Source: Blattamonas nauphoetae (Eukaryota; Preaxostyla; Oxymonadida). From it: 64,000 nt of DNA. Of this stretch, positions 10,164-21,145 are shown piece after piece. The stretch is taken from assembly GCA_033064195.1 (NCBI GenBank), contig JARBJD010000025.1, positions 1 through 64,000 on the forward strand, in the 5' to 3' direction. The first letter of the stretch is position 1; each line of letters begins with the position of its first letter. The notes under the pieces are model-generated. The model had not been told where the DNA came from. It worked only from the letters and a program-made list of their open reading frames with translations, and did not search any database. The translations under genes and the position numbers were made by a program.

Positions 10164-10980
10164 GATCTGATGTCGATTCTGGAAAATGTGCAAGTTAGAT
10201 AGTCGATGACCGGAAAGGAAAGATCGGACGAAACCCACGAAGCGCTGTTCAGATGTCGCTTTTGGATTGCTGAATGATCGCACGATTTCTGGCGCTTGTG
10301 GACTGTGGATGCGTTGAATTGCATTTCAGACGATGAGGAACTCCATCACGCCAACACTCCTCCAAACGAGCTCTCTTCTCAACACTGTCGTCTCTCTCTT
10401 CAGGTCGCCGTCCATTCCACTCGAAACGACAGAATGGACTCCACAACTCGGCTGGCACAATCGGAACTGGAATGGCCAGCCATCTCGTTCCTCTGCTGGA
10501 ATGAGGGTGAACTGCATCGCTCGTCGACTGATCCGACCAAACACACTTCCGCCACTAACTCAGTGCTGTCAACCCACACTGACGTCGTTGTTATTTTTGG
10601 TGTTTAAGAACATCAAGTTTGGGAGGTGCATGTGCTTTGAGAGGAAGAACTCCTCCACCGACCACGTGCTTGGACTGAACAACCGTGCAGCCAGTGTCTG
10701 CATCATCGTCTGATGAATGGAACATGTGATTGTTGAGAATGACTGTGAGAGATTGTTTGCGAAGACGAGATAAGAAGCAACGAGAAGCAGATGTGGACTG
10801 CGACCATCTCTTCGAAGGTGTAACGTGTCAGGCAAGAGCAGATTTGTTATCGTTGTTGATTCATTTCATTATTCTGTTTACCTCGATTGTATTTCAAAGA
10901 ACAACAATTCGTGAATTGTGCCAGAAACATGATTGGACTCTGTGAGCCACAACCAATGGGATGATCCAACTCTCATTTCC
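10164..10980 (+). repeat. Family A upstream module, duplicate of 2190-3006
   Basis: Essentially identical to 2190-3006 (offset 7974). Only single-base differences were noticed, such as gtgtcag versus gtgccag before the gene. Indicates a recent duplication covering both upstream module and gene. Confidence 0.9.
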
Positions 10981-12396
10981 ATGAACGACGAATTCTTTGC
11001 TTTGAAGCCCTCCATTGATGCCTATTTGGGTGATACTTCCGAATCACCTTCAACTGTCCAGCCTGAAGATGAACCATTCCTCAATTTCGATCCAAAGTCG
11101 AAATTGTTTTTTCGTGATAAATATAGGATTTACAATTCACTTGTTGCCCTTGTACACGCAGGATATCCTTTTGATGATGCTCTTCAAGACAAAGCTGCCC
11201 AGTTTTTGGAGAAACTCGAACCGAATTTGCGCGATAAAACTAAGCCCAACAAATTCATCACTGAACTCGTTCCCTCTTCGTCTGGATCACTTTCTGGCTT
11301 TGTTGCGAGCATTGTGACTCTGTTGTCATCTCCCCACTCGACAGTAGTTGCAGCGTCGCTGTCGTTCCTTCGAGAAACAACCAGAACTGTATCGCCTTCA
11401 ATTCGAACGAATCTCGTTACCAATGTCCTAGCAACAGTTCAACCTCACACGCTGCCAATATCAGGAAATGAAGCAATCATCCAAAGTTTCATGGAAATCA
11501 TCAAGAATTGCATATATCTCGCTAGTCCATCGTCTCTCCATAAACTTGGCATCAATGCAGCAGCGGACCAATTCAACCATCGGGATATGATCTTTCGAAA
11601 GGTCGTGCTCCCGTCGTCTCAATTTGAGACTTTTCTGATCTCAAAACGACACTTCCTCGATGGAGAATTATTTGACTCCTGGATGGAGCTATTGTGTTCA
11701 TACATTGAAATAAGTCCATTCCATCGTCAAACAATGGAGTTTGTTGTCGCATCTCCGATTGTGATGGCAATCTCAAGTTACAGGGTGGCCCAGAAGTAGT
11801 CTAACCCTATGGGTCGATCACTTCTCGTCGAACAAATTCCGTTGACACCAATCGTCTTTCTCCTCATTACAATGCTTCTAAATTTAACTTCTTTTCATTT
11901 CACCACTGTTTCGTTGATCAACAATCCTTGTCAGCTCAAGAAAGGAGTGTTCAAAAAACGGAGTCAGTTCTGTTTCATGAGATCCATTGAGACTACAGTC
12001 GAGGAAGCACTTGTGAAATGAAAAGAAGGGAAATTTAGAAGCATAGGAAAGAAGAGAAAGTCCATTGACGTCAATTGCACATGATCGAAGAAAAGTGATC
12101 GACCCATACGGTTAGACTACTTCTGGGCCACCCTGTATCTCTCGATCGTCGAAAATGATATGTGTCTCTTTATTAAGCTCGACAATATCAAACAATCGCT
12201 TCAACACTGGAAGGAAGACGACCCAGAAGTGTCCCAATCTGTGAAACGGATGATGAAAGCTCTGATCTCGGAAGGCTTCGAAGACACACTTGAACAGATG
12301 ATGAGGAAAGAAAAGAGCGGAGATTATAGCCTCCATCTTGAGGATGAGTGTCACTATTTTTCACAGAAACTGGGACTGAATCTGCCAAGGCAATGA
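10981..12396 (+). pseudogene. Family A copy 1b, broken by a MITE
   Basis: Near-identical duplicate of copy 1 from the ATG at 10981 up to 11778. A 355-bp TA-flanked element then interrupts it within the block ASPIVMAISSY. The remaining C-terminal part continues from 12138 (SLFIKLDNIKQSL-like, LISEGFEDTLEQ) to the stop near 12396. A patch near 11272-11324 reads SSGSLSGFVASIVTLL and matches copy 7 instead of copy 1, suggesting local gene conversion. The part after the insertion differs from copy 1 more than the part before it does. Confidence 0.85.
11781..12135. mobile_element. Tc1/mariner-like foldback MITE
   Basis: 355 bp with TA on each side (11779-11780 and 12136-12137). Ends read cagggtggcccagaagtagt inward from both sides, with at least 45-50 bp of good terminal inverted repeat, and further inward pairing (atgcttctaaattt) giving arms of over 100 bp. 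The empty site is present in copy 1 (caagttatctctc). CAGGGTG ends plus a TA target are typical of Tc1/mariner elements. The 70-aa internal ORF is not a transposase. Confidence 0.92.
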
Positions 12397-12775
12397 CAGT
12401 TGCATCGTCAACGACACGTCGAAGGAGCCACTTTCACACGGCTCCAAGTCATTTCTGCGGACTCTCCTCGGATGGTGGGAATGCGCTGATTGCTGATGCG
12501 GATGAACATATTCTGGGATCGCCTCCATTCGTCCAGAAATGGTCTGCTCTTTTGGGTTCGTCGTTCTCAACGCGGCTGTCTTTGACTGTCATATCGTCAA
12601 CCGTCCTCTCTCCAAACAATTCCTTGCGTCCCTGACCGACACATTGTGACCAGATTATCTTTCCCAATCTCGATATTTGAATCATCTCACAAACACATCT
12701 CGTTTATCTCGTCGAAATGGGATGCACCCCACATTCCAGCCATGCCACAGCCACCAACACTCTGTTTGAGGTGTG
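12397..12775. repeat. Family A 3' module, after copy 1b
   Basis: Module begins immediately after the stop, with the undisturbed gcaatgacagttgcatcg that serves as empty-site control for the hAT-like MITE at 4067. Minus frame 12449-12685 retains the GKIIWSQC and RTVDDMTVKDSR segments. Confidence 0.75.
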
Positions 12776-13527
12776 TTCTCTTTTTTGTGCTTCTTGTGTT
12801 TGTGCCATCGGCGCTTTCAGTGAATCGTTCTTCTTTCATCACTCATTTCCCGTCTCTCCTCAACCTCTTTTTCTCTCCTTCTCCCATCCCAGCAAACAAC
12901 GTGCTTTGGATCTTGTCGACATATCCTCACATTCGTTCGAATGGAGGATTTGTCGTTCATCACTTCCAACACTACCAGGCAAGTTTGGAGTACCTCTGTT
13001 GTCATTTTCTGATGTTGAGCCGTTCTTCGATGGGACACCGTTGGATTGACCTGCCCTTCTTTTGTCCTGCTCACTCAATTTCTTGCTTTTCTGAACGCGA
13101 CTTCCATTTCACTGAACTGGACGATATCGATCTTGAACAAAACCCAGCTTGCGCCCAATTGTTTCAATATGCCATTTTTGGTACAATTTTGCTCTTGCCA
13201 TCTCTTCGTCATGAACAAGAATCGACGTCTCATTTTGTCCGTCCATCACACTCTCAACTCTTCACCATCCACAATTCGAAATCGCTGGTTTCACCTGCAT
13301 TCATGATTGCTTTTGAAAAGACAATCTTGTGCGTATGCGGACATTGAACGAGAACAGCTCGACGAAAGTGCTACAAGCCAGACAGGAGCATCATCGTCGC
13401 TCATGATAATTCATTTCATTCTTCCCTCCACCTTCATTTGATTTCTTCGAGTAATTCGTGTATTGTGCAAGGATTTTGATTTGAATGAGAGACTGACGAC
13501 CGATGGGATGATCATCTTCTCTTTTCA
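12776..13527. other. Spacer before copy 4
   Basis: Leader-type spacer related to those near 17.9-18.6 kb and 39.55-40.3 kb (shared stretches such as tgtttcaa.atgcc followed by a promoter-proximal cattcttc region). A 233-aa plus ORF (12646-13347) crosses module and spacer and looks accidental. Confidence 0.45.
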
Positions 13528-14622
13528 ATGAAAGAAGAAACCGCTTTTGTGAAGACTTCCGACAACGCCTGCTTAGATGGTTGTCATGAATCACCTTCGA
13601 CTATCAAGCCTGAAGAAGAACCTTTCCTGATTTATGATTCTTCAACAGAATTGTCGGTTAAGGCTAAATCGAAGATTTACAATTCACTTGTTGCTCTTGT
13701 GAAAGCAGGATATCCATTTCCAGATAACCTTCAAAACAGAGCTGCCCAATTTCTGAATAATATCGAACCGTGGTTAAGCCAAAAAGAGAGGGCAACCAAA
13801 CTCGTCACAGACCTTGTTCCATCTTCAGCCTCATCGCCTTCTGGCTTTATCGACAGCATCGTCTTTTTGCTGTCATCACCCCACTCGACTGTGACTGCAG
13901 CAGCGCTGTCGTTTGTGTACGCAACAGTTCAAACTTCATCCTATGCTTTTAAGGATCGTCTCGTGGAGTCAGATCTCATCCCCAACGTTTTAGAAACTGT
14001 TCAACCTCACACACAGCCAATTTCAGGAAATGAAGAGATAATCAGCAATCTGATCACAATCATCGAACATTTTGTCACCTTCGCTTCTCCTTCATATATC
14101 AGAAATATTAACCTCGCAGATGCAGCCGACATCTTCAACCGTCGTGAAATGATCTTCCAAAAGGTCGTGATCCCATCGTCTGAATTTGTGACATCTCTGA
14201 TCTCAAATCGATTCATCCTCAATGAAGACCTGTTCAAGTCATTCATGAATCTGTTGCACTTATTCATTGAAATCAGCCCGTATCATCAACCCACATTGGA
14301 GTTTGTTCTCGCATCTCCGATTGTGATTGCAATCACAAGTTGTCTCTCGTTCATCGAAGACGAATATCGTTTCTGTCTGACTCTCGAAACCATCATCAAT
14401 GCGACAATCGATGATTGGGAGGATGAATGTCCAAAAGTGGAACAATATGGGAAACGGATGATGCAAGCTCTGTCTTCCGAAGGCTTCGAAGACACACTCG
14501 AACAGATACTGATGAACGACAAGAACGGTGTTTTTAGTCCTAGTGTTGTCGATGATTGCCTGCAACTCTCGCAATTGCTGGGATCGAATAAGCCGAGGCG
14601 GATATGGTTGTATCGTCAATGA
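13528..14622 (+). CDS. Family A helical protein, copy 4
   Basis: Intact, 364 aa, ATG at 13528. Just upstream the frame reads DRWDDHLLFS without a start, echoing the WDDP leader of relatives. Landmarks: EPFLIYDSSTELSVKAKSKIY, YPFPDNLQNRAAQFL, LVPSSASSPSGFIDSIVFLL, VQPHTQPISGNEEII, FNRREMIFQKVVIPSSEF, YHQPTLEFVLASPIVIA and LSSEGFEDTLEQIL. The motif NHRE is changed to NRRE and FHRP to YHQP. No signal or TM segment. Function unknown. The 3' module follows within 30 bp. Confidence 0.78.
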   Translation: MKEETAFVKTSDNACLDGCHESPSTIKPEEEPFLIYDSSTELSVKAKSKIYNSLVALVKAGYPFPDNLQNRAAQFLNNIEPWLSQKERATKLVTDLVPSSASSPSGFIDSIVFLLSSPHSTVTAAALSFVYATVQTSSYAFKDRLVESDLIPNVLETVQPHTQPISGNEEIISNLITIIEHFVTFASPSYIRNINLADAADIFNRREMIFQKVVIPSSEFVTSLISNRFILNEDLFKSFMNLLHLFIEISPYHQPTLEFVLASPIVIAITSCLSFIEDEYRFCLTLETIINATIDDWEDECPKVEQYGKRMMQALSSEGFEDTLEQILMNDKNGVFSPSVVDDCLQLSQLLGSNKPRRIWLYRQ

Positions 14623-14965
14623 CACGTCAAACCGCCTCTCTCGAATGACTCCAACTCGTTTCTGCGGATTCTCCTCGGATGTTGGGGATGTGCTGATTGC
14701 TGGTACCGACGAACAGATTCTGGAATCACCTCTAATCGTCCAGAAATGGCTTGCTCTTTTGGGTTCGTCGTTCTCGTCGCGGCTGTCTTTGACTGTCACA
14801 TCGTCAACCGTCCTCTCTCCAAACAATTCCTGGCATCCCTCAACGATGCATTGTGACCAGATTATCTTTCCCAATCTCGACTTTTAGACCATCTCAAACA
14901 CTTCTCGTTTATCTCGTCGAAATGGGATGCATCCCGCATTCCCACCATTCCACTGGCATCCACCA
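14623..14965. repeat. Family A 3' module, after copy 4
   Basis: Here the minus frame is open for 204 codons (14260-14874), running from the module back into the antisense of the gene. This is the longest antisense extension in the array. The plus frame (14528-14887) is also open. Confidence 0.75.
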
Positions 14966-15500
14966 TTTGTTTCATGATCATCCCGCTCGTTGACTGTCCT
15001 CTCCGTCTTTACTCTCGATACTGAAACCGAGCAACGAACAACCGTCCGAAATCGAAGACTCCAAACACTCTTGTCGAGTCTGCTGGTCCACACAGAGTTT
15101 CCTCTGCATGAGCCATCGTTCGGGATGGATCAACTTGTTGCGCAAAAGGTTCCTGCCGTTCGACAGCATGTCCTTTTCCCGAAGCGAAAATGAGGGTCAT
15201 AAGGATCGGCAACTCCCGCTCTGATGTTGATTCTGGACAATACCCAAGTTGGATAGTCAATGACAGGAAAGGAAGGATCAGAGGTGCTAACGAAGCGCTA
15301 TTCAGATGGCTCTTTTGGAAGGCTTATTGATCGCACGATTTCTCGCCCTTTGGACTGTGCATGCGTTGAATCGCTTTTCAGACGATGAGGAACTCCACCA
15401 CGCCAACACTCCTCCAAACGAGCTCTCTTCTCAACACTGTCGTCACTCTCTTCAGATCGCCGTCCATTCCCCTCCAAACAGCGGAACGGTGTCCACAACT
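14966..15500 (+). repeat. Gene B-like fragment after copy 4
   Basis: Reads RNRRLQTLLSSLL and GMDQLVAQKVPAVRQHVLF at 14990, then the block equivalent to 43.98-44.17 kb (DDEELHHANTPPNELSSQHC). Several frame breaks. Decayed duplicate. Confidence 0.6.
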
Positions 15501-16425
15501 CCACTACCACCATTACAACTGGAATGCTCATCAGTCTTGTTCTGTTGTTGGATTGGGGGTGTGAACTTTCCGGACTTTGCTCGATGGAAACGATGGACAG
15601 TCGTTTTGCACGTCTTCTCTGAAGGATGGGAGCATCAGCCGCTTTTTATTCTGAGAATCAGACAAGTCACAACGATTCAACAGCACAATCCCTGGATACA
15701 CTTCATATCGCATGAGCTGGGAGCAAGTGCGAGGAGACCACATCACAACGAGACCGATCCACAAGATGACACAACTCTTCTCTACGAATCTGGCGAAAAC
15801 AAGATCAGAATTGACGCAGACGCCCTCATGTCGTGTTGCAGCGCCATTGCGCTGCCGTTCATCGACAGAAACAGGAACACGCTCGTCGGCACTCTTTTTC
15901 GTCGACTCTTCAAATGAACGGAACTCGCATCTGGCACTCACTCTGCCCAGCCAGACTTGGTTTGAGATTGTGGTCTCCCACTCCCAGCTGATGCCACGTT
16001 TGACCGGACCCTACCGGCGCTCTCGGAGCAGATGAGATTCTCCTGCAAGTGACCAAGTGAGACTGGCTGCCACATGAGGGCTTGACACCTCCTCTGCAAT
16101 TTGTCTGCTTTCTCTTCCCGACAGCTCGTCTGCCTTTGACCGGTCTCGTCCAATCATCTCAGATTCTGAATATTGAACTGAAAGACGCTTTCATGCCGGA
16201 TCCAACTTGTATTCCCTCCAAAAGGTTGTTTATTCTGTCTAATTCCCGTTTCCTCTTCTTTCTCCACAATCGCTCGTTGTGGGCTTTCGTTGTTGGTGTT
16301 TTCGTCAGTTTTCTCATTTCATCGATTCTCAGAAGCTCTGACCACTTATTGTTCCCTCCCCAGAATCCAGCCATTCGTTCATCTTGTTCACGTCGTCTGC
16401 GTCGAAACTGAAAGAATTTGGAGAA
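15501..16425. other. Unit-specific spacer and leader of copy 5
   Basis: 15501-16084 has no counterpart in the copy 3 unit apart from a short gene B-like start (GTVSTTPLPPLQLE), so it is either extra retained gene B sequence or an insertion. A 136-aa minus ORF (15531-15941) and a 203-aa plus ORF overlap here and neither is recognised. 16085-16425 matches the copy 3 leader. Confidence 0.4.
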
Positions 16426-17541
16426 ATGAGAAAGCACAGTTCAATGATGGGCATGATCGAATTCTGCTCAGAGATGGAAGGCAAGTCATTCTTGCAATCT
16501 CTAGCTTCCACAACTATTCATTCTTTTTATCCCTATCCCGATCCGGTGTTGGTCACAGAGAAAGAACCATTCCTGAATTTCAATCCCAACTCGGACTTGT
16601 CGAATGAGGACGAATCAGCAATATATAGCTCGCTTGTTTCTCTTGTGAAGGAGAAATATCCGTTTGACACTGACCTTCTAAACAGGGCTGCCCGATTTTT
16701 GGAGAACCTCAGACCCGAGTGGGGCGAACATGATCAAGCGGCAAAGCAAGTCAACGACCCAGTCCCCTCTTCAGCAGGATCGCCTCCTGGATTTGTGGAG
16801 GGCATTGTCACTCTTTTGTCAAGCCCCCACTCGACTCTGGTTGCAGCAACGTTATCTCTCCTCCACAATGTGCTCGTCTACTCCCCACCTCCAGTGAAAC
16901 TTCGTCTTGTGGTGTCAGATATCATCACGAATGTCCTAGCAACTGTTCAACCACACACACTGGCAGTAGGAAATGAAACAATCATCAACAGTCTGATCTT
17001 GATCATCAACCATAGCATCAGCCTCACAGATTCGTTTTATCTTAGAAAACTTGGAATCACTCCAACAATCGCCCAATACAACCATCGTGAAATGATCTTT
17101 CAAAAGGTCGTGCTCCCATCGTCTCACTTTTTGTCATTTCTGATCTCAAATCGGCACGTCCTCAACGAAGACTCGGCCTACTACTTCATTTATCTTTTGG
17201 GCGCATTCATTCGAGTGGGCCCATTTCATCGTCCTATATTAGATTTTGTCCTCGCATCTCCGATTACGATGACATTCACAAGTTGTCTCTCATCAGTCGA
17301 ATTCTTTTCTCGTTTCTGGAGCATTCTCATTCAAATTCTCAATTCTCTGAAAGCATGGAAGAAACAAGGCCCAGAAGTGGCCCAATCTGGGAAACGGATG
17401 ATGCAAGCTCTGTTTTCAGAAGGCTTCGAAGACACACTCGAACAAAGGTTGAAGCACGGAGATTATGACGTTGAAATGGTCAGATGCTGTCATTTAATCT
17501 CACAACAGCTGGGATCGAATGTGAAAAAGCCGCGACGGTAG
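16426..17541 (+). CDS. Family A helical protein, copy 5
   Basis: Intact, 371 aa from the ATG at 16426 (MRKHSSMMGM), the same start as its close relative copy 3. Landmarks: EPFLNFNPNSDLSNEDESAIY, YPFDTDLLNRAARFLENLRP, VPSSAGSPPGFVEGIVTLL, VQPHTLAVGNE, YNHREMIFQKVVLPSSHF, FHRPILDFVLASPITM and LFSEGFEDTLEQRL. It keeps Lys at the position where copy 3 has its stop, which supports reading copy 3 as a recent nonsense mutant. Function unknown. Confidence 0.78.
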   Translation: MRKHSSMMGMIEFCSEMEGKSFLQSLASTTIHSFYPYPDPVLVTEKEPFLNFNPNSDLSNEDESAIYSSLVSLVKEKYPFDTDLLNRAARFLENLRPEWGEHDQAAKQVNDPVPSSAGSPPGFVEGIVTLLSSPHSTLVAATLSLLHNVLVYSPPPVKLRLVVSDIITNVLATVQPHTLAVGNETIINSLILIINHSISLTDSFYLRKLGITPTIAQYNHREMIFQKVVLPSSHFLSFLISNRHVLNEDSAYYFIYLLGAFIRVGPFHRPILDFVLASPITMTFTSCLSSVEFFSRFWSILIQILNSLKAWKKQGPEVAQSGKRMMQALFSEGFEDTLEQRLKHGDYDVEMVRCCHLISQQLGSNVKKPRR

Positions 17542-17900
17542 CATCTCAAACAACGCGTCGAATCCGCCTCTCTCGACTGACTCCACACTCGTATCTGTGG
17601 ACCCTCCTCGGATGTTGGGAATGCGCTGATTGCTGGTGCGGACGAACAGATTCTGGGATCGCCTGCAATCGTCCAGAAATGGTCTGCTCTTTTGGGTTCG
17701 TCGTTCTCGACGCGGCTGTCTTTGACTGTCACATCGTCAACCGTCCTCTCTCCAAACACTTCCTTGCGTCCCTGAACGACACATTGTGACCAGATTATCT
17801 TTCCCGATCTCGACTTTTGGATATCTCTGAAACACATTTCGTTTTTCTCGTCGAAATGGGATGTGCCCCACATCTCAACCATTCTACAGCCATACACGCT
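17542..17900. repeat. Family A 3' module, after copy 5
   Basis: The minus frame stays open across the whole module (17490-17897, 135 aa) and shows KEVFGERTVDDVTVKDSR. One of the cleanest copies for testing whether the antisense frame is under selection. Confidence 0.75.
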
Positions 17901-18670
17901 TTGTATATTGTATGTTCAGCATGTTTTGTCGTTGTTCATTTGGTTCCAGACTCACCTTCTGCTCTTTGGACTCTCTCTGTCATTATCTCCTTTTGTCTCA
18001 TCTCTTCATCCTCATTATCTCTCATTCTCTCCACAACAGCTTCAACACGGAATTTTGGTCCTTGTTGTGAGAACTAGCTCATTCGTGATGAAGAATCATC
18101 CTTCATCGCCACCTCACTGCAATCAGAGTTTGTCATCCCCACTCAGTCGTTCTTTGATGCTTAGCCTTCCAACAGTGGACAGTGGTTGATTTATTCAGCC
18201 CGGACTCTGTTCATATGACGAGATTTCTGATCTTTCTTAACGCGATCTCATTTTCACTGAACTGAACGATCTCGACCTTGAATGACACACTCATGCTTTC
18301 TCATTGTTTCAACATGCCGTTTCTGAACACACTTGCGGTTCTTATCTCTTCGCCATGAACGAGAATCGCCGCCTCTCTCTCGTCTGACCTCAGGCTCTGA
18401 AGTATTTCTCGTCCAGATTTCCACATGATTGGCTTCACTTGCGTTGATGTTTGCTGTCTGAAAGTGAATACTTGTGAATGCGGGCATAGACTGACATTTT
18501 CACGATGAAAGGACAACATGCCAGGCAGGAACATTCTCTTTATCAATATTGATTCATCTCATTCTTCTCTTCGTCCTGATTGAACTGCTTCGAACAATTC
18601 ATGTGTTGTGCAAATGTTTGATTGAGAGACTGTTTGAGACGCACAATGGGATGATCTTCTCACAATTTCA
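17901..18670. other. Spacer before copy 6
   Basis: No supported gene. Related to spacers before copies 4 and 10 (a block with cattgtttcaacatgccgttt). The distal end carries the family leader with cacaatgggatgatc just upstream of the start. Confidence 0.5.
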
Positions 18671-19750
18671 ATGGGGAACCAACTATTTCGTTTGAGAACG
18701 GCTCCTGCTCACAGTTTCCCGGATTCACGCAAATCCATTTCAACAATCGATCCGGAACGTGAACCATTCCTCATTTTCGGTCTTAAAACAGAATTATCAT
18801 TCGTAGCCAAATCATCAATTTACTGTTCACTAATTGGCCTGGTACAAGCTGAATACCCGTTCGACAAAGCCGTTCAAGACAGAGCTGTCCAATTTTTGAA
18901 GAACCTCGAACCAAAACAGGGCGACAACGATTTCGCAGCGAAACTCGTTTTCCACCTTGTTCCATCATCAGGCAGGTCACCTTGTGGCTTTGTGGAGAGT
19001 ATTGTCACTCTGCTGTCCTCTCCACATTCAACTGTGGTGGAATCAGCGTTGTCGTTCCTCTACCTCACACTTTTCAATTCATCACATGACCTTCGACTTC
19101 TCTTGGTTGACTCAGATCTCACCACCAAAGTCTTAGCAACAGTTCAACCTCACACATTGTCAATCGCAGGAAATGAAACGATGCTCAACTATCTCACCAG
19201 AATCATCGACTGTTTCGCCAGCCTTGGATCTCCATCACATTCCTTGAGTTTCAGCATCACAACTCCAGTCGACGAATTCAACGTTCATAAAATGATCTTC
19301 CAGAAGGTCGTGCTTCCATCGTCCCAATTTGTGACATTTCTGATCTCAAATCGGTTCATCATCAACGAAGGCTTAATAAGCGACGAAATGGATCTTTTGG
19401 GCACACTGATTGATATAAGCCCATTCCATCGTCCAACCTTGGAGTTTGTTCTCGCATCTCCGATTGCGATGGCATTACCAAGTTGTCTCTCCTTCATCGA
19501 AGGAGATGATCTTCTTCCCTGGAGCATTCTCATCAAAATCACGAATTGGTTCGTCATTTGGAAGCTCCACGACGGAGAATTTATCCAATCTAAAACATTG
19601 GTTGCGCGAACTCTGTTTTCGGAAGGCTTCGGAGACACACTCGAACAGAAGATGATACACGAAAAGAGCAGATCTTATGGCGTCCGTCTTGTCGCCAATT
19701 GTCACACCATCTCACAGAAACTGGGAACAAATGTGAAAAGGCCGCAATGA
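18671..19750 (+). CDS. Family A helical protein, copy 6
   Basis: Intact, 359 aa, ATG at 18671. Landmarks: EPFLIFGLKTELSFVAKSSIY, YPFDKAVQDRAVQFLKNLEP, LVPSSGRSPCGFVESIVTLL, VQPHTLSIAGNE, FNVHKMIFQKVVLPSSQF, FHRPTLEFVLASPIAMALP and LFSEGFGDTLEQKM. It is among the more divergent copies: the NHRE motif has become NVHK. The upstream frame reads AQWDDLLTIS without a start. It has no standard 3' module: 19751-20074 is leader-like sequence for copy 7, so copies 6 and 7 are packed tightly. Confidence 0.78.
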   Translation: MGNQLFRLRTAPAHSFPDSRKSISTIDPEREPFLIFGLKTELSFVAKSSIYCSLIGLVQAEYPFDKAVQDRAVQFLKNLEPKQGDNDFAAKLVFHLVPSSGRSPCGFVESIVTLLSSPHSTVVESALSFLYLTLFNSSHDLRLLLVDSDLTTKVLATVQPHTLSIAGNETMLNYLTRIIDCFASLGSPSHSLSFSITTPVDEFNVHKMIFQKVVLPSSQFVTFLISNRFIINEGLISDEMDLLGTLIDISPFHRPTLEFVLASPIAMALPSCLSFIEGDDLLPWSILIKITNWFVIWKLHDGEFIQSKTLVARTLFSEGFGDTLEQKMIHEKSRSYGVRLVANCHTISQKLGTNVKRPQ

Positions 19751-20074
19751 TTGCATCTCGAATGACGTGTCGAAGTCGCCTCGCCTCTTCCGTCATTCAC
19801 CCTCGAGAGTCTTCACCGTACACAACTCGAAATGGTTGAACTGCCTGCATTTGTGATTGTCTTGAAAAGACAATCTTGCACATTTGGAGACAGAGACAGA
19901 AACTTTCGACAAAAGTGTAACATGCCAGGCAGGAACAGATTTGTTATCGTTGATGATCCATCTCATTATTCTGTACGCCTCGATTGATCTGCTTCAAACG
20001 ATTCGCACATTTTTCAACTAGTTTGAGGGGAAGCAGTGAATCACGACCAATGGGATGATCCAACTCTCATTTCA
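19751..20074. other. Short spacer between copies 6 and 7
   Basis: Lacks the 3' module seen elsewhere. Contains a leader block shared with copies 1 and 1b (gaacagatttgttatcgttg and following) leading to gaccaatgggatgatcc. Confidence 0.6.
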
Positions 20075-21145
20075 ATGAACGACGAATATGTTTCTTTGAA
20101 CTCCTCCAGTGAAGCCTCGATGAATCTTTCAACCAACACACCTTTGACTGCCACGCATGAGGAAGAAGCTTTCCTGCATTTCGACGCCAACTCGGAATTG
20201 TCGTTAAAGGACAAATCGAGGGTTTACTGTTCACTTGTTGCACTTGTGAAAGCTGAACATCCCTTTGACGATGCCCTTCAAGGCCGCGCTGCCCTGTTTC
20301 TGAAGAATCTAGAACCGAGTGGATTCAAGAAACGACCAAGCGTCGTCGCGACAGAACTCGTTCCCTCTTCGTCTGGATCACTTTCTGGCTTTGTTGCGAG
20401 TATTGTCACTCTGCTATCATCTGCCCACTCGAGAGTGGTTGCTGCAGTGTTGTCGTTCCTCAATGAAACGACACGTTTATCCTCATCAGAAACCAAATAT
20501 CGTCTCGTGGAGTCTGATCTCGTCACCAAAATACTAGCGTTTTTTCAACCTCACACACTGCCTATTTCTGGAAATGAAGCAACAATCGATGATCTGATCA
20601 GAATCATCTTAAATTGCCTCAACCTCGCATCTCCACAATATTTCCGTGACCTTGACATCACTGCTGCTGTCGACGAATACAACCATCGTAAAATGATCTT
20701 TCGGAAGGCCGTGATCCCATCATCTCAATTTGTGACTTTTCTCATCTCAAATCGACACATCTTCAAAGGATGGCTGTTCGACTCGTTCATGTTGCTATTG
20801 GTAACACACATTCGAAACGGCCCATTTCATCGTCCAACATTGGAATTTATTCTCGCATCTCCGATTGTGATGGGATTCTCAAGTTGTTTCTCGTTCGTCG
20901 AAGATATTGGTCTCCTTTTCGGGACAATCTTCCACATCCACGATTCACTCGAAGAATGGATTGAAGAAGGTCCTGAAGTGGCCCAATCTGGGAAACGGAT
21001 GATACAAGCTCTGTTTTCGGAAGGCTTCGAAGACACACTCGAACAGATGCTGAGGAATAACATGGGCGGAGATGATGGTTTCCGTCTTGTCGAACATTGT
21101 CACATTCTCTCGCAATTTCTGGGATCGAATGTGAATTGGAGGTGA
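20075..21145 (+). CDS. Family A helical protein, copy 7
   Basis: Intact, 356 aa from the ATG at 20075. The frame upstream reads NHDQWDDPTLIS from a GTG, nearly identical to the copy 1 leader. Landmarks: EAFLHFDANSELSLKDKSRVY, HPFDDALQGRAALFLKNLEP, LVPSSSGSLSGFVASIVTLL (identical to the conversion patch in copy 1b), FQPHTLPISGNE, YNHRKMIFRKAVIPSSQF, FHRPTLEFILASPIVMGFS and LFSEGFEDTLEQML. Probable donor, or sister of the donor, of the copy 1b patch. Function unknown. Confidence 0.78.
   Translation: MNDEYVSLNSSSEASMNLSTNTPLTATHEEEAFLHFDANSELSLKDKSRVYCSLVALVKAEHPFDDALQGRAALFLKNLEPSGFKKRPSVVATELVPSSSGSLSGFVASIVTLLSSAHSRVVAAVLSFLNETTRLSSSETKYRLVESDLVTKILAFFQPHTLPISGNEATIDDLIRIILNCLNLASPQYFRDLDITAAVDEYNHRKMIFRKAVIPSSQFVTFLISNRHIFKGWLFDSFMLLLVTHIRNGPFHRPTLEFILASPIVMGFSSCFSFVEDIGLLFGTIFHIHDSLEEWIEEGPEVAQSGKRMIQALFSEGFEDTLEQMLRNNMGGDDGFRLVEHCHILSQFLGSNVNWR

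Noticed and set aside
11809-12021. 70-aa ORF inside the mariner-like MITE as a transposase remnant
   Set aside because: Sequence has no DDE motif or helix-turn-helix and is partly made of the inverted-repeat arms.
12646-13347. 233-aa plus ORF with hydrophobic stretches
   Set aside because: Crosses the 3' module and a leader spacer that are broken in the equivalent units; probably accidental.
15531-15941. 136-aa minus ORF as a gene
   Set aside because: Overlaps a 203-aa plus ORF with gene B-like beginning; neither has conserved features.
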